Below, piece after piece: positions 8,547 through 18,780 of a stretch of 64,000 bases of DNA. The stretch lies in NCBI RefSeq assembly GCF_001997345.1, contig NZ_CP019606.1, positions 1,674,001-1,738,000 of the forward strand, read 5' to 3'. Under the pieces are notes generated by a model. That model ran no database searches. It was not told the DNA's origin and saw nothing but the letters and a program-made list of their open reading frames with translations. Origin of the DNA: Tessaracoccus aquimaris. Lineage in GTDB: Bacteria; Actinomycetota; Actinomycetes; Propionibacteriales; Propionibacteriaceae. Every line of letters starts with the position of its first letter. Within the stretch, counting starts at the first letter, position 1. The position numbers were made by a program, and so were the translations under genes.

Positions 8547-10898
8547 GGCGACCGGCCTGACGTCGGCGCAGGTCGCCGAACGGATCGCGGCGGGGCAGGT
8601 CAACGCGCTGCCCTCCAGGTCGGGGCGATCGACCCTCGACATCGTCCGGGCCAACGTCTTCACGCGCGTCAACGCGATCCTGTTCGTCCTGTTCCTGAGC
8701 GTCGCCATCACCGGCCACCTCATCCAGGGTCTCTTCGGGATGCTGATCGTCGCCAACTCGGTCATCGGCATCGTGCAGGAACTGCGCGCCAAGCGCACCC
8801 TGGACAAGCTGGCGGTCGTCGGCGAGGCGCACCCCACGGTCATCCGCGACGGTGTGGCGCAGCAGATCGTGCGCGACGGGGTGGTGCTTGACGACCTGAT
8901 CGCGATCGCGCCCGGTGAGCAGGTCGTCGTCGACGGGGAGGTCGTCGCCTCCGACTACCTCGAGATCGACGAGTCGCTGCTCACCGGAGAGGCCGACGCG
9001 CTGCCGAAGGGTCCGGGCGACCAGGTGATGTCGGGCTCCTTCGTGGTGGCGGGTACCGGCACCTACCGCGCCACGAAGGTCGGCGCCGACGCCTACGCGG
9101 CGCAACTCACGGCGCAGGCCGCGAAGTTCACCCTGGTCTCCTCAGAGCTTCGCGGGGGCATCAACCAGATCCTCAAGTACGTCACGTTCCTGCTGATCCC
9201 GGTCGGGATCCTGAACATCATCGTGCAGTTCTCCCAGCCCGACACCACGTGGCAGGAGTCCATCCTGCGCACCACATCTGCGCTGGTGCCGATGGTGCCG
9301 GAGGGGCTGGTGCTGCTCACCTCGATGGCCTTCGCGCTCGGCGTGATCAGGCTCGGCAGGCGCAACTGCCTGGTGCAGGAACTGCCCGCCATCGAGGGCC
9401 TGGCCCGCGTCAGCGTGGTGTGCGCCGACAAGACGGGCACCCTGACGCAGAATTCCCTGACGCTCGGCGAGATCATCCCGCTCGACGGCGACGACCCGAC
9501 GGCCGCCTTGTCGCAACTGGTCGCCTCCGACCCCACCCCCAACGCGTCCATGCAGGCCATCGACGCAGTCGTGCCGCCCGCCGACGATCCGTGGCTGCTG
9601 ACGGCGCGGGCCCCGTTCTCGTCGGCGAAGAAGTGGTCGGGCGCGACCTTCGAGGGGCACGGCACCTGGCTGCTCGGTGCCGCCGACGTGCTCGCCGACC
9701 CGGCGACTGCGGCGCGCGCCGAGGAGATCGGCGCGACGGGCCGCCGGGTGCTGCTGCTCGCCACGGGCTCCGAACCGGTCGACTCACCCACCGCGCCGGG
9801 GACCGTCACCCCGAAGGCGCTGCTGGTGCTCGATCAGGTCAAGCGCCCCGACGCCGCCGAAACGCTGCGCTTCTTCCAGGAACAGAACGTGGCCGTCAAG
9901 GTCATCTCCGGAGACAACGCCGCCTCGGTCGGGGCCGTGACCCGCTCCTTGGGCGTCGAGATCGGCGAGGTGGTCGACGCGCGGACGCTGCCAGAGCCGG
10001 GCCCCGAGTTCATCGACATCGTCAACGACGGCGACGTGTTCGGCCGCGTCACCCCAGAGCAGAAGCGCCAGATGGTCGGGGCGCTGCAGGCCCGGGGGCA
10101 CAGCGTCGCCATGACCGGTGACGGCGTCAACGACGTCCTCGCGCTCAAGGATGCCGACCTGGGCGTCGCGATGGGCTCTGGCTCCTCCGCGACGAGGGCC
10201 GTCGCGCAGATCGTGCTCCTCGACGACAAGTTCGCCTCACTCCCGCACGTCGTCGCCGAGGGGCGGCGGGTGATCGGCAACATCGAGCGGGTCGCGAAAC
10301 TGTTCCTCACCAAGACGATTTACGCCGTGATCCTCGCGCTCACGGCCGTCGTGCTCGGCCTGCCGAACCCGTTCCTGCCGCTGCAGATGACCGTCGTCGG
10401 TTGGTTCACGATCGGCATTCCCGCGTTCCTGCTGAGCCTCGCGCCGAACCGCGAGCGTGCCCGGCCCGGCTTCGTGCGGCGCACGCTCGCCGTCGCGATT
10501 CCCGGCGGCATCATCGTGGCGGCGGCGGCGCTGACCACCTACATCGGCACCCGCGGCCTGCACGAGGTCGCCGACGACGTCCAGACGCAGGCGTCGACCG
10601 CGACGCTGATCGCGCTGATCATGACCGCCACCTGGGTGCTGAGCGTCGTCGCGCGGCCGTACGTCTGGTGGCGCGCCTGCCTGGTGCTGTTCGCCTACGG
10701 CTTCTACTTCGCGGTGTTCGTGCTGCCGTTCGCCAGGAAGTGGCTGACCCTGGACGTGTCGAACCTGCACACCGTCACCTTCGGGTGATCGCGGGCCTGA
10801 TCGGCATGGTCGGCATCGAACTGGCGTGGTGGGTCACCGCGATCGTCCGCGGCGAGACGCCGCGGCTGTGGGGTCAGCCGAACGCGTCCCTGGTGTAG
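8536..10898 (+). CDS. ctpE: CtpE-like P-type cation ATPase (C-terminal frameshift)
   Basis: The P-type ATPase motifs are in order: actuator LLTGEA (148-153), membrane PEGL (255-258), phosphorylation site DKTGT (Asp298), TGDGVND and [16 protein letters not shown]. The PEGL signature and lack of metal-binding repeats match the CtpE subfamily, which takes up calcium in mycobacteria; calcium specificity here is inferred. As read, the frame stops after VTFG at 10788. One more base in the GGG run at 10783-10785 continues it through a final membrane helix ([17 protein letters not shown]) to a stop at 10898, giving 787 residues. The true C-terminus is therefore probably the longer one. Confidence 0.88.
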
Positions 10899-11551
10899 GT
10901 CTCGGCCGCCGGATCCTCCGTCCAAGCCGCCTTCACGGCGTCGGCGATGGCTCTCGTCTCGGCGAACGGGTCGGCCGCCTCGAAGATGGCCGTCGAGACC
11001 GTCACCCGGCGCGCCCCCGCGGCCAGCACGTCCGCGACGTTGGCGCTGGAGACGCCGCCGGCGGCGAACCACACCGGGCCGCTTGGCAGCCCGAGCGGGG
11101 GCACCTTTCCCGCCATCTCGACGATCGAGTCGTTGACGCCGTCGCGCGTGATCGCCGGGCCGACGAAGCCGAACACGAACGGGTCACCCTGCAACTCGTC
11201 GACGTCGCCCGCGCCGTCGATCGACCTGCCGAACATCGAGAACTCGTGCGGCCGCGGGTATCCGAACGGCCGCCAGCCGGGACGCTTCAGGAACACCACG
11301 TCGGCGCCGCACGCCAGCCCGACCGCCAGGTCGTCTGCTGCGACGAGGGTCGGAAGGCTGAACAGCCGGTTCCTGGCGACCTTGATCGCCTCGGCCGTCT
11401 CCTCATTGCCGCGCTTGCCCTGGGAGAAGATCAGCAGGTCGGCGCCGTGGGCGGCGAAGTCGGCCGCCTCGGGAACGGCCAGCTCTGGCGGCAGCACGAC
11501 GGCAACGCGCGCCGTCCGCAGCCTCGTCGTCAGCGGGACCAACGCGGTCAT
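10874..11551 (-). CDS. Thiamine-phosphate-synthase/TenI-like TIM-barrel protein
   Basis: The product is 225 residues with a TenI/ThiE-like barrel: HGADLLIFSQGKRG, ADDLAVGLACGADVVFLKRP, a late GPVWFAAGGVSSANVADVLAAGARRVTV phosphate-loop region and STAIFEAADPF. ThiE joins the thiazole and pyrimidine halves of thiamine, but the usual ThiE residues around the pyrophosphate are not convincingly kept and no other thi genes are nearby. The general family call is safe and the exact reaction is not. Its 3' end overlaps the convergent, extended ATPase gene by 25 bp. Confidence 0.7.
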   Translation of the reverse strand: MTALVPLTTRLRTARVAVVLPPELAVPEAADFAAHGADLLIFSQGKRGNEETAEAIKVARNRLFSLPTLVAADDLAVGLACGADVVFLKRPGWRPFGYPRPHEFSMFGRSIDGAGDVDELQGDPFVFGFVGPAITRDGVNDSIVEMAGKVPPLGLPSGPVWFAAGGVSSANVADVLAAGARRVTVSTAIFEAADPFAETRAIADAVKAAWTEDPAAETYTRDAFG

Positions 11552-11732
11552 GGCGTCCTCCCGGTGGCGGATCCGTGTGCAGACATAGCCAAGTTCGTCC
11601 TTCCAGCGTTTGCGCCCACAACTCTATTGCCGCCGCTCCGCCCGCGGGGCAACTGGGTCGAAGCAGGGACGATCGGCGCCCTTTGACCCCGACTCGCCGG
11701 GGCGAGGCGAGCGCGATGGCTCGCGCGGCGCA

Positions 11733-11738
11733 TACAAT
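11733..11738 (+). promoter_or_regulatory. Candidate -10 element for pknL
   Basis: TACAAT at 11733-11738 is a good actinobacterial -10 hexamer, about 55 bp before the pknL start. No convincing -35 stands 16-19 bp upstream. It is the only AT-rich hexamer in the 241-bp gap, which otherwise shows nothing recognisable. Confidence 0.4.
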
Positions 11739-11792
11739 CGGGGTCGCAGACGGGCTCACACGGCCTCCTTCCCCGACCGTGCATGGAGTGGC

Positions 11793-13843
11793 ATGAACAG
11801 CACTTTCGACCCGTTGGTCGGCCAAGTGCTGGACGAACGCTACGAGATCGTGGCGAAGGTGGCACGCGGTGGCATGGCCACGGTCTATCGCGCGCGCGAC
11901 CTCAGGTTGTCGCGCGTCGTCGCCGTCAAGGTGATGCGAAGCGACCTCGGCGAGGACGACGAGTTCGCGGCGAAGTTCGACCGCGAGGCCCGCTCGGCCG
12001 CGGTGCTCAGCCACCCCAACGTCGTCAGCATCTTCGACCAGGGCAGCTCGCAGGGTCAGCCGTACATCGTGATGGAGTTCATCGAGGGCGAGACGCTGCG
12101 CCGGGTCATCGGCCGGGAGGCGCCGCTGCCGCCGGACCGGGCGCTCGAACTGTTCGAGCAGGTCGCCGCCGCGCTGTCCGCGGCACACGAGGCGGGCGTC
12201 GTGCACCGCGACATCAAGCCGGAGAACGTGATGCTGACCGACCGCGGGCAGGTCAAGGTCGCCGACTTCGGCCTCGCCCGCCAGGTCGACTCGCCCCAGA
12301 TGACGGCAACCGGCGTCCTGGTCGGCACCGCGAGCTACCTGCCCCCGGAACTGGTCACCCACGCGCGCCCGGATGGCCGCAGCGACGTGTACTCCGCGGG
12401 CGTGGTGCTCTTCGAACTGCTGACGGGCAAGAAGCCGCACACGGGCGAGAACAACTACCAGATCGCCTACCGGCACGTGAACGTCGACATCGAGAAGCCC
12501 TCGGAGCGGCTCTCCGAGTTGGGGCAGAGCTTCGACTGGCCGATCCCCGACTACCTCGACACGCTGGTGCTCGCAGCGACCCGACGCGACCCTCGCGCCA
12601 GGATCGCCAACGGCTACGAACTGCTCGCCGCGGTGCGCAAGGTGCGCCACGAGATGGCCCGCGGGGCGGGAAACGACAACCCGCAGTTGGCGGCCTCGAT
12701 CCTGCCCGAGAGCCCCGCCGACGGCGTCACCGAACGCCTCAAGCCGCGTGAGCGGCCGCGCCCCGCCTCCGGCATGACGCCCGAGACGGTGATCGTGCGG
12801 CAACCGCAGTGGCAGCCCGCCGACCAGGCCCCCCGCACGCCCATCCCGCCTCCCGAGAAGACGCCGGTGAACCCGCACCACTCACCCTCGCCGTCGCACT
12901 CCCCAAGAGCCAGCGCACGCCCGTGTTCCCTCCGCTGCACATCTCGCACGACCCGGTGCACCGCAGGCGCCGCGGCGTCATCGCGCTGCTGCTGGTGCTG
13001 CTGCTGACCGCCGGCGCAGGCGTCGGCTCCTGGTGGTGGCTGTCCGGCCGCTACACCACCGTGCCCGCGGTGGCGAGCCTCAACGAGACGAAGGCCCGCG
13101 AGGCCGCGGACGCGAACTCGCTCGGCGTCTCGGTCCGCGAGGAGTACTCCGAGACGGTCGCGAAGGGCGTCGTGATCGACACGGAACCCGGCTCGGGTGA
13201 GCGACTGCTGCGCGGCGGAAGCTTCACGCTCGTGATCTCACGCGGCCCGGAGCGCTACCCGATGCCGAAGGTGGTGGGCGTGTCCCGCGACCAGGCCGAG
13301 GAGGCGATTCGCCAGCACTTCACGATCGGAGCGGTCACCGAGTCGTTCTCCGAGGACGCCGCCGAAGGGCAGGTGCTGTCCGCCTCACAGGAGGAGGGTG
13401 CCGAACTCAAGCCCGGCACCACCGTCGACCTCATGGTCTCCAAGGGCAAGGAGCCGATCCGGATCCCGAACGTGGTCGCCTCGAGCGCCGCGAACGCAGA
13501 GAAGGAACTCAAGGCGCTCGGCTTCAAGGTCGATGTCAAGGAGGAGAACTCCACGAGCGTCGAGAAGGGGCAGGTGATCCGGCAGGATCCCTCGGGAGGC
13601 AACGGCAACCGCGGCGACACCGTCACGATCGTCAAGTCGCTCGGCCCCGTGATGGTGACCATCCCCGGTGTGTGGGGCAAGAACGCCGACGACGCCAAGA
13701 AGTTGCTGGAGGACCTCGACCTCAAGGTGGAGATCCAGAACGACTCAGGCTTCGGGCTGCCCTTGAACCTGGCGAAGTCGACCGACCCCGCGGAGGGCTC
13801 TCAGGTCGCCGTCGGAAGCACCGTCAAGCTCATCATCGTCTGA
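11793..13843 (+). CDS. pknL: PASTA-domain Ser/Thr kinase PknL (one frameshift)
   Basis: The N-terminal kinase domain has the glycine loop ARGGMATVYRARD, lysine VVAVKVM, catalytic loop VVHRDIKPENVML, DFG in VADFGLAR and APE-like LPPELV. A proline-rich juxtamembrane stretch is followed by one membrane helix (GVIALLLVLLLTAGAGVGSW) and four PASTA repeats (TTVPAVASL, YPMPKVVGV, IRIPNVVAS, VTIPGVWGK). PASTA kinases sense cell-wall precursors. Kinase and membrane parts are in different frames; one more C in the run at 12901-12904 joins them as SHSPKSQRTPVFPPLH, giving 683 residues. Position before DAHP synthase matches mycobacterial pknL. Confidence 0.92.
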
Positions 13844-13869
13844 TCCGAGCCCCTGATCCACGGCGCGAA

Positions 13870-13904
13870 AAGGCCGGGCGCCCCACGAGGGGGCGCCCGG
13901 CCTT
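13870..13904. terminator. Bidirectional terminator between pknL and lacZ
   Basis: A perfect 15-bp stem, AAGGCCGGGCGCCCC (13870-13884) pairing with GGGGCGCCCGGCCTT (13890-13904), has a 5-base loop and lies between two convergent genes. An A run precedes it (GAAAAGG), giving a short U-tract for leftward transcription. Confidence 0.8.
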
Positions 13905-13912
13905 CCGCTTCG

Positions 13913-16900
13913 TCAGCGCAGCCCGATGAAGGAGAACTGGAAGACCAGTTGCCCCTCGGCGGGGATCAGGAACTCGGGGTGCGTGCGGGCGCCCCACGAG
14001 TCGTCGCCACCGACGCCGCGGCGCGCGAGGGCGGGCCGGATGAAGGTGTTCTGGATCGGCGGCAGGTCCACGTGGTGGGCCGCGTTCTCGATCTCGAAGG
14101 GGCTCCACGGCAGCGCCGAGAACTCCATGCCGGACGGCGCGGAGAAGCGCAGGCCCGCGCCCTTGCCGTTGGTCACCTCGGCCCACCGGACGCCCGTGCG
14201 GCTACCCGCCTCCTGAGGCATCAGGTAGGGCGTCAGCAGGTCGGCGACGTCGGCGTCGTAGACCCCGACCCGCGCGCCTCCCCTGCGGTCGACGTAGCAC
14301 TCGTCCGGCCCCTCGCCGTACCACCTGAGGTGCGAGTAGTCGGCGTCGATGGTGAACAGCACCCCGAACTCCGGCAGGTCGGCGAGCCCTGCGCCCGGCG
14401 TCAGGGTCTCGGTGACGTCGATCCTGCCGTCGCCGAAGACGCGGTACGACAGGTCGCAGCGGCTCTCGGGTCGGGTCGGGAGGGCGTAGTGGTAGGTGAC
14501 CTCGACGCTGTCGTCGTGCGTGGTGATGGTCGGGTTCTCGCCCGGCACCAGGTTGGCGTAGCGGCTGGCGAGCAGCCAGTCGCCGTCCTCGAAGAACGAC
14601 CGCCAGCCCTTCTCGTTCGAGGTGGGCGCGTGCCAGAAGTTCGGCGTCGGGACAGCCTTGAGCAGTTCACGTCCGCCGTCGCTTGTCATCCCGAAGCGGT
14701 ACGACTGCAGCCCGCCGAAGATGCGCGAGAACAGCGCGATGAAGTGATCGCCGCGCACCCCGATGTTGTGGATGCCGTTGATCAGTTCGGGAGCGGCGCC
14801 GGGCGCGACCCGCTCGGCCCCAGGGACCTCCATGACTGCCTGTTCCCAGCCGACCTCCTGGCCGGCCGAGCCCCACCGGGTCGCCTTGCGCAGCCGGTAG
14901 GACACGTCGACGGTGTACTCCCCCGGTGCCTCCGGCAGGGCAAGCGGCAGCGGGTAGGAGACGGTCTCGCCGGGAGCGACGTCGGTCTCGAGCGTCGACT
15001 CGGCGAGCACCACCGACTCGCGGGCAAGCGTCACGACGCAGTCGTACTCCGCGGTCGAGGTGAACAGCATCTTGTTGGTGATCGTCACCGAGTCGGCGGT
15101 GATGTCGGTGCCGAAGCCCTGGTACAGGTAGGCGACCTCCTGCATCCGCGGCGTCGGGGTGTGGTCGGCGAACAGGATGCCGTTGCCGCAGAACTCGCCG
15201 TCGTGGGGCGCCTCGCCGCAGTCGCCGCCGTAGCCGAAGAACTTCTTCCCGTGCCTGTCGGTCAACGCGATGGCCTGGTCGGAGAAGTCCCAGATGAACC
15301 CGCCCTGGAACAGCGGGTCGCGCTCAGCGAGGTCGAGGTACTTGTCGACGGCGCCGAACGAGTTGCCCATCGCGTGGGCGTACTCGCACAGGATGAACGG
15401 CTTGTCCCGGTTCTCCTTGAGGAACGTCTCGATCTCGGCCGCCGGGGTGTACATCCGCGACACGACATCGGTGGTGGCCGGGTAGCGCGGATCCCAGTCG
15501 ACGCCCTCGTAGTGCACGGGGCGGGAGTCGCGTGCCCTGAACCAGTTCGACACCTCCAGCAGCGTCGAGCCGCCGAAGGACTCGTTGCCGCAGGACCACA
15601 TCACGATGCTCGCGTGGTTCTTGTCTCGCTCGTACATCGAGGCGGCACGGTCGAGCAGGGCAGGCTTCCACTCGGGACGGTCGCCGGGGACGGCCTCCTC
15701 GATGGGGCGCCCGAACTGCCGGATCCGGTCCCACAGGCCGTGCGTCTCGAGGTTCATCTCGTCGATGACGTAGACGCCGTACTCGTCGCACAACTCGTAG
15801 AAGAAGGAGTTGTTCGGGTAGTGGCTGGTGCGCACCGAGTTGATGCCCGCCGCCTTGATCAGTTTGAGGTCCGACTCGGTGGTCTCGCGGTCCATCACAC
15901 GACCGTTGAGCCCGAACTCGTGCCTGTTGACGCCCTTGAACACGATCCTCTGACCGTTGATCTTCAGGACGCCGTCCTCGATGCCGAAGCGACGGATGCC
16001 GACCCGCTCGGGGACGACCTCGGTGACCTCGCCCGCGGCGTCGCGGACCTCGATGACGAGCCGGTACAGGTGCGGGTCCTCGCCGCTCCACAGGTGCGGG
16101 TCGGTGACGGTGATGCTGAGCACGCCGTCCTCCCCCGCCGTCAGGTCGCCGACGCCCTCCAGGCGCGCCGCGACGCTGCCCTCGCCCTCCAACCGGTAGC
16201 CGAGCGTGACGACGGCCTCGCCGAGATCCTCGGAGAGTTCCGCCCTGACGTCGACGTCCTCAAGATGCGTCGCGGGGCGCCGGTACAGCACCACGTCGCG
16301 GAAGATGCCGGAGAACCGGTAGAAGTCCTGGTCCTCGAGCCAGGAGGCGGCGGACCACTTGAACACCTGCGCGGCGAGCTTGTTCTCCCCGACCACCAGC
16401 GCGTCGGTGAGGTCGAACTCGGACGGCGTGAAGGAGTCGCAGCCGTAGCCGATGTACGAGCCGTTGAGCCACACCGCGATGGCCGACTCGGCGCCCTTGA
16501 ACGAGATGCTGAGTCGCTCACCGTCGGCGAGGGGCTCGTCAAGGGTGAAGGTGGTCGCATAGCTGCCGACCGGGTTGAACCTGGTCGGCACGTCACCGAT
16601 CTCGAGGTTCTCGTGCCCGTCCCACGGATACTGGACGTTGGTGTACTGCGGCCGGTCGTAGCCCTGCAGTTGGATGTGCGATGGCACCGGGATGTCGTCC
16701 CACCCGGAGCAGTCGTAGTCGGGGCTCTCGAAGCCCTCGATGGTCGCGTCCGGGTTCTTGGCGTAGTGGAACTTCCACAACCCGTTCAGGTTGCGCTCGA
16801 AGCCACTGACGCCGGTGGCCGCCTCCCCCTCGCTGGCGAACCAGCGGTGGTCGGAGTGCGCCGGCATCCGGTTGTCGGCGTAGTACGTCGGGTCCGCGAG

Positions 16901-16921
16901 GCGGCCACGTTCGAATGACAT
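13913..16921 (-). CDS. lacZ: GH2 beta-galactosidase
   Basis: This is a 1,002-residue LacZ-type glycoside hydrolase family 2 enzyme. In order it has a sugar-binding jelly roll (VPSHIQLQGYDRPQYTNVQY), immunoglobulin-like domains, the TIM barrel with GVNRHEFG and SVRTSHYPNNS, and a C-terminal Bgal_small_N domain. The acid/base is Glu447 in CGNES and the nucleophile is Glu513 in CEYAHAMGNS, equivalent to E. coli Glu461 and Glu537. There is no signal peptide, so it acts inside the cell on imported beta-galactosides. It is the last gene of the binding-protein/permease operon, 18 bp after the second permease. Confidence 0.95.
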   Translation of the reverse strand: MSFERGRLADPTYYADNRMPAHSDHRWFASEGEAATGVSGFERNLNGLWKFHYAKNPDATIEGFESPDYDCSGWDDIPVPSHIQLQGYDRPQYTNVQYPWDGHENLEIGDVPTRFNPVGSYATTFTLDEPLADGERLSISFKGAESAIAVWLNGSYIGYGCDSFTPSEFDLTDALVVGENKLAAQVFKWSAASWLEDQDFYRFSGIFRDVVLYRRPATHLEDVDVRAELSEDLGEAVVTLGYRLEGEGSVAARLEGVGDLTAGEDGVLSITVTDPHLWSGEDPHLYRLVIEVRDAAGEVTEVVPERVGIRRFGIEDGVLKINGQRIVFKGVNRHEFGLNGRVMDRETTESDLKLIKAAGINSVRTSHYPNNSFFYELCDEYGVYVIDEMNLETHGLWDRIRQFGRPIEEAVPGDRPEWKPALLDRAASMYERDKNHASIVMWSCGNESFGGSTLLEVSNWFRARDSRPVHYEGVDWDPRYPATTDVVSRMYTPAAEIETFLKENRDKPFILCEYAHAMGNSFGAVDKYLDLAERDPLFQGGFIWDFSDQAIALTDRHGKKFFGYGGDCGEAPHDGEFCGNGILFADHTPTPRMQEVAYLYQGFGTDITADSVTITNKMLFTSTAEYDCVVTLARESVVLAESTLETDVAPGETVSYPLPLALPEAPGEYTVDVSYRLRKATRWGSAGQEVGWEQAVMEVPGAERVAPGAAPELINGIHNIGVRGDHFIALFSRIFGGLQSYRFGMTSDGGRELLKAVPTPNFWHAPTSNEKGWRSFFEDGDWLLASRYANLVPGENPTITTHDDSVEVTYHYALPTRPESRCDLSYRVFGDGRIDVTETLTPGAGLADLPEFGVLFTIDADYSHLRWYGEGPDECYVDRRGGARVGVYDADVADLLTPYLMPQEAGSRTGVRWAEVTNGKGAGLRFSAPSGMEFSALPWSPFEIENAAHHVDLPPIQNTFIRPALARRGVGGDDSWGARTHPEFLIPAEGQLVFQFSFIGLR

Positions 16922-16939
16922 TTGAGATGTGCTCCTAAC

Positions 16940-17761
16940 TCACTTGATGGCCCCGGTCATGCCAGCGGCGAAGCTGCGCTGGAGGACCAGGAAGATGATC
17001 ATCGTCGGCAGTGAAGCCAACAGCACGGCGAGCATCAGCACGCCGTAGTTCGTGACATAGCCGGCGCTCAGGTTCGAGATGAGCATCGGCATGGTCTGGT
17101 ACGCGTTGTCGAGCAGGATGACCTTCGGCCAGAGGAAGTTGTTCCACGCCGTCATGAAGGTGATGACGGCGGCGGCCGCATAGGTCGAGCGCATCGTGGG
17201 GATGTAGATGCGCGCGAAGATCGCCAACTCGCTGAGCCCGTCGAGGCGCGCGGCCTCCAGGATCTCGTGCGGGAAGTTCCGCGACGCCTGCCGGAAGAGC
17301 AGGATCAGGAAGGGCGTCGAGATGGCGGGGAGGATGACGGCGAACGTCGAGTTGACCATGCCTGCGCTCGCGAAGAGGCGGAACAGCGGAATCATGGTCG
17401 CGGCGAACGGGATCATCATGGCGAGCAGCAGGACGGCCATCAGGACGTCCTTGCCCTTGGAGTGGTAGATCTCGAAGCCGTAGCCCGCGATCGAACACAC
17501 GAGCAGGGCCGCCAGGGTGGTCGCGACGGCGTTGACCGCCGAGTACCACATGGCGGAGCCGAGGTCGGCCGCGCCGATCAGGGCCTGGAAGTTCGCGATC
17601 AGGTTGCCGCCGGGCAGCAGCCGCGAGCCGAGCACGTCCTGGCTGGTGTTGGTCGACGAGACGATCATGAAGTACAGCGGGAAGAGCGAGAACAGCGCGA
17701 AGACGCTGAGGAACGCGTAGCCCGGCACCTTGCGCCACTTGGTCCTAGTCACGCTTGTCAC
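16940..17761 (-). CDS. Carbohydrate ABC permease, MalG type
   Basis: This 273-residue membrane protein of the CUT1 sugar importer family has about six helices. The coupling (EAA) loop reads EILEAARLDGLSELAIFARI, where it contacts the ATPase, and the first helix is FLSVFALFSLFPLYFMIVSS. It overlaps the MalF-type gene by 17 bp. No ATPase gene is present in the operon, so a shared MsiK/MsmX-type ATPase elsewhere must power it. Linkage to lacZ and a LacI regulator suggests the cargo is lactose or another beta-galactoside; this is inferred. Confidence 0.92.
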   Translation of the reverse strand: MTSVTRTKWRKVPGYAFLSVFALFSLFPLYFMIVSSTNTSQDVLGSRLLPGGNLIANFQALIGAADLGSAMWYSAVNAVATTLAALLVCSIAGYGFEIYHSKGKDVLMAVLLLAMMIPFAATMIPLFRLFASAGMVNSTFAVILPAISTPFLILLFRQASRNFPHEILEAARLDGLSELAIFARIYIPTMRSTYAAAAVITFMTAWNNFLWPKVILLDNAYQTMPMLISNLSAGYVTNYGVLMLAVLLASLPTMIIFLVLQRSFAAGMTGAIK

Positions 17762-18710
17762 CCACCTTCATCTGCACGAATGCCAGCACCGCGACGAGGA
17801 TCAGGATCACGTACGAGATCGCCGAGCCGTAGCCGACATTGGGGTTCTTCTGGAAGGACAACTCATAGAGGTAGTGGGACATGGTCATGGTCGTGTAGGC
17901 CGGCCCGCCCTTTGTGAGGTTCCACGACTCGTCGAAGAGCTGCAGCGTGCCGTTGGTCGACATGATCGCCGTGAGCAGGATCATCGGCTTGAGCTGCGGA
18001 ACGGTGACGTACCAGAACGTCTTGAACGCGCCCGCGCCGTCGACCTTGGCAGCCTCGATGCTGGAGTGGTCGATGTTCTGCAGGGCGGCGAGGTAGAAGA
18101 CCATGTTGTAGCCGGTCCAGCGCCAGATCAGGCCGAGGATGATCACGAAGCGGGCCGTGCCCGTCTGGCCGAGCCAGTTCACGGGCTGGTCGATCAGGTG
18201 AAGGCCCTGCAGCATGTCGTTGATGAACCCGTCCGTTGCGAACAGTGTGCGGAACACCAGCGAGTACGACACCAGCGAGACGGCGCACGGCAGGAAGATG
18301 GCGGTGCGCCAGAAGCCCTTGAAGCGCAGGGTGGGGTTGTTGAGCAGGTTGGCCAGGATCAGCGCGAGCACGAGCATGATCGGCACCTGGATGATCAGGT
18401 AGATGAAGGTGTTGCCGAGCGTCAGCTTGAACGTCTCGTCCTGCCAGAGGCGGGCGTAGTTGTACCAGAGGGGGTCGGCGAAGTTCAGCCTGAGGCCGCG
18501 TCCGGTCTTGAGAGACAGAATGAACGCCTCGATCATCGGCCAGAAGCTCATCACGGCAATCAGCGCCGCGGCGGGGATGAGGAAGCCCCATCCCGTCAGA
18601 TTGCGTCGCCTCTCCGGCGACATGCGAGAGCCGCCGGTCTTCTTCGACCGGCGAGATCTAGGTGAGGCCGCTCCCTCCCCGGGGGCGGACTCGAGAGTTG
18701 TGGTGGTCAC
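17745..18710 (-). CDS. Carbohydrate ABC permease, MalF type
   Basis: The 321-residue product has a basic N-terminal cytoplasmic tail (SRRSKKTGGSRMSPERRRN) followed by about six membrane helices. Its EAA loop, IDHSSIEAAKVDGAGAFKTF, is the ATPase contact of CUT1 permeases. It pairs with the downstream MalG-type permease, which it overlaps. A 70-bp gap holding a strong stem-loop separates it from the binding-protein gene. Confidence 0.92.
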   Translation of the reverse strand: MTTTTLESAPGEGAASPRSRRSKKTGGSRMSPERRRNLTGWGFLIPAAALIAVMSFWPMIEAFILSLKTGRGLRLNFADPLWYNYARLWQDETFKLTLGNTFIYLIIQVPIMLVLALILANLLNNPTLRFKGFWRTAIFLPCAVSLVSYSLVFRTLFATDGFINDMLQGLHLIDQPVNWLGQTGTARFVIILGLIWRWTGYNMVFYLAALQNIDHSSIEAAKVDGAGAFKTFWYVTVPQLKPMILLTAIMSTNGTLQLFDESWNLTKGGPAYTTMTMSHYLYELSFQKNPNVGYGSAISYVILILVAVLAFVQMKVGDKRD

Positions 18711-18741
18711 GAGTTTCTCCGTTCGTCGAGGGCAATGCCGA

Positions 18742-18768
18742 GGGGCGGGCGCGTGCGGCGCCCGCCCC
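18742..18768 (-). terminator. Intra-operon stem-loop after the binding-protein gene
   Basis: GGGGCGGGCGC (18742-18752) pairs exactly with GCGCCCGCCCC (18758-18768) around a 5-base loop. It sits between the solute-binding-protein stop and the first permease and has no U-tract. Such hairpins commonly give partial termination or 3' protection, so the binding protein is made in excess over the permeases. Confidence 0.6.
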
Positions 18769-18780
18769 GAGGCTGTTGCC

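Noticed and set aside
10401..10898. An independent 165-codon gene at the end of the P-type ATPase
   Set aside because: Only its last 37 codons look protein-like, and they are the ATPase's final helix read after a one-base deletion.
13949..16918. A 989-codon open frame antisense to lacZ
   Set aside because: It mirrors lacZ codon for codon, has an Arg/Val/Gly/Asp-rich composition typical of high-GC antisense shadows, and shows no family motif.
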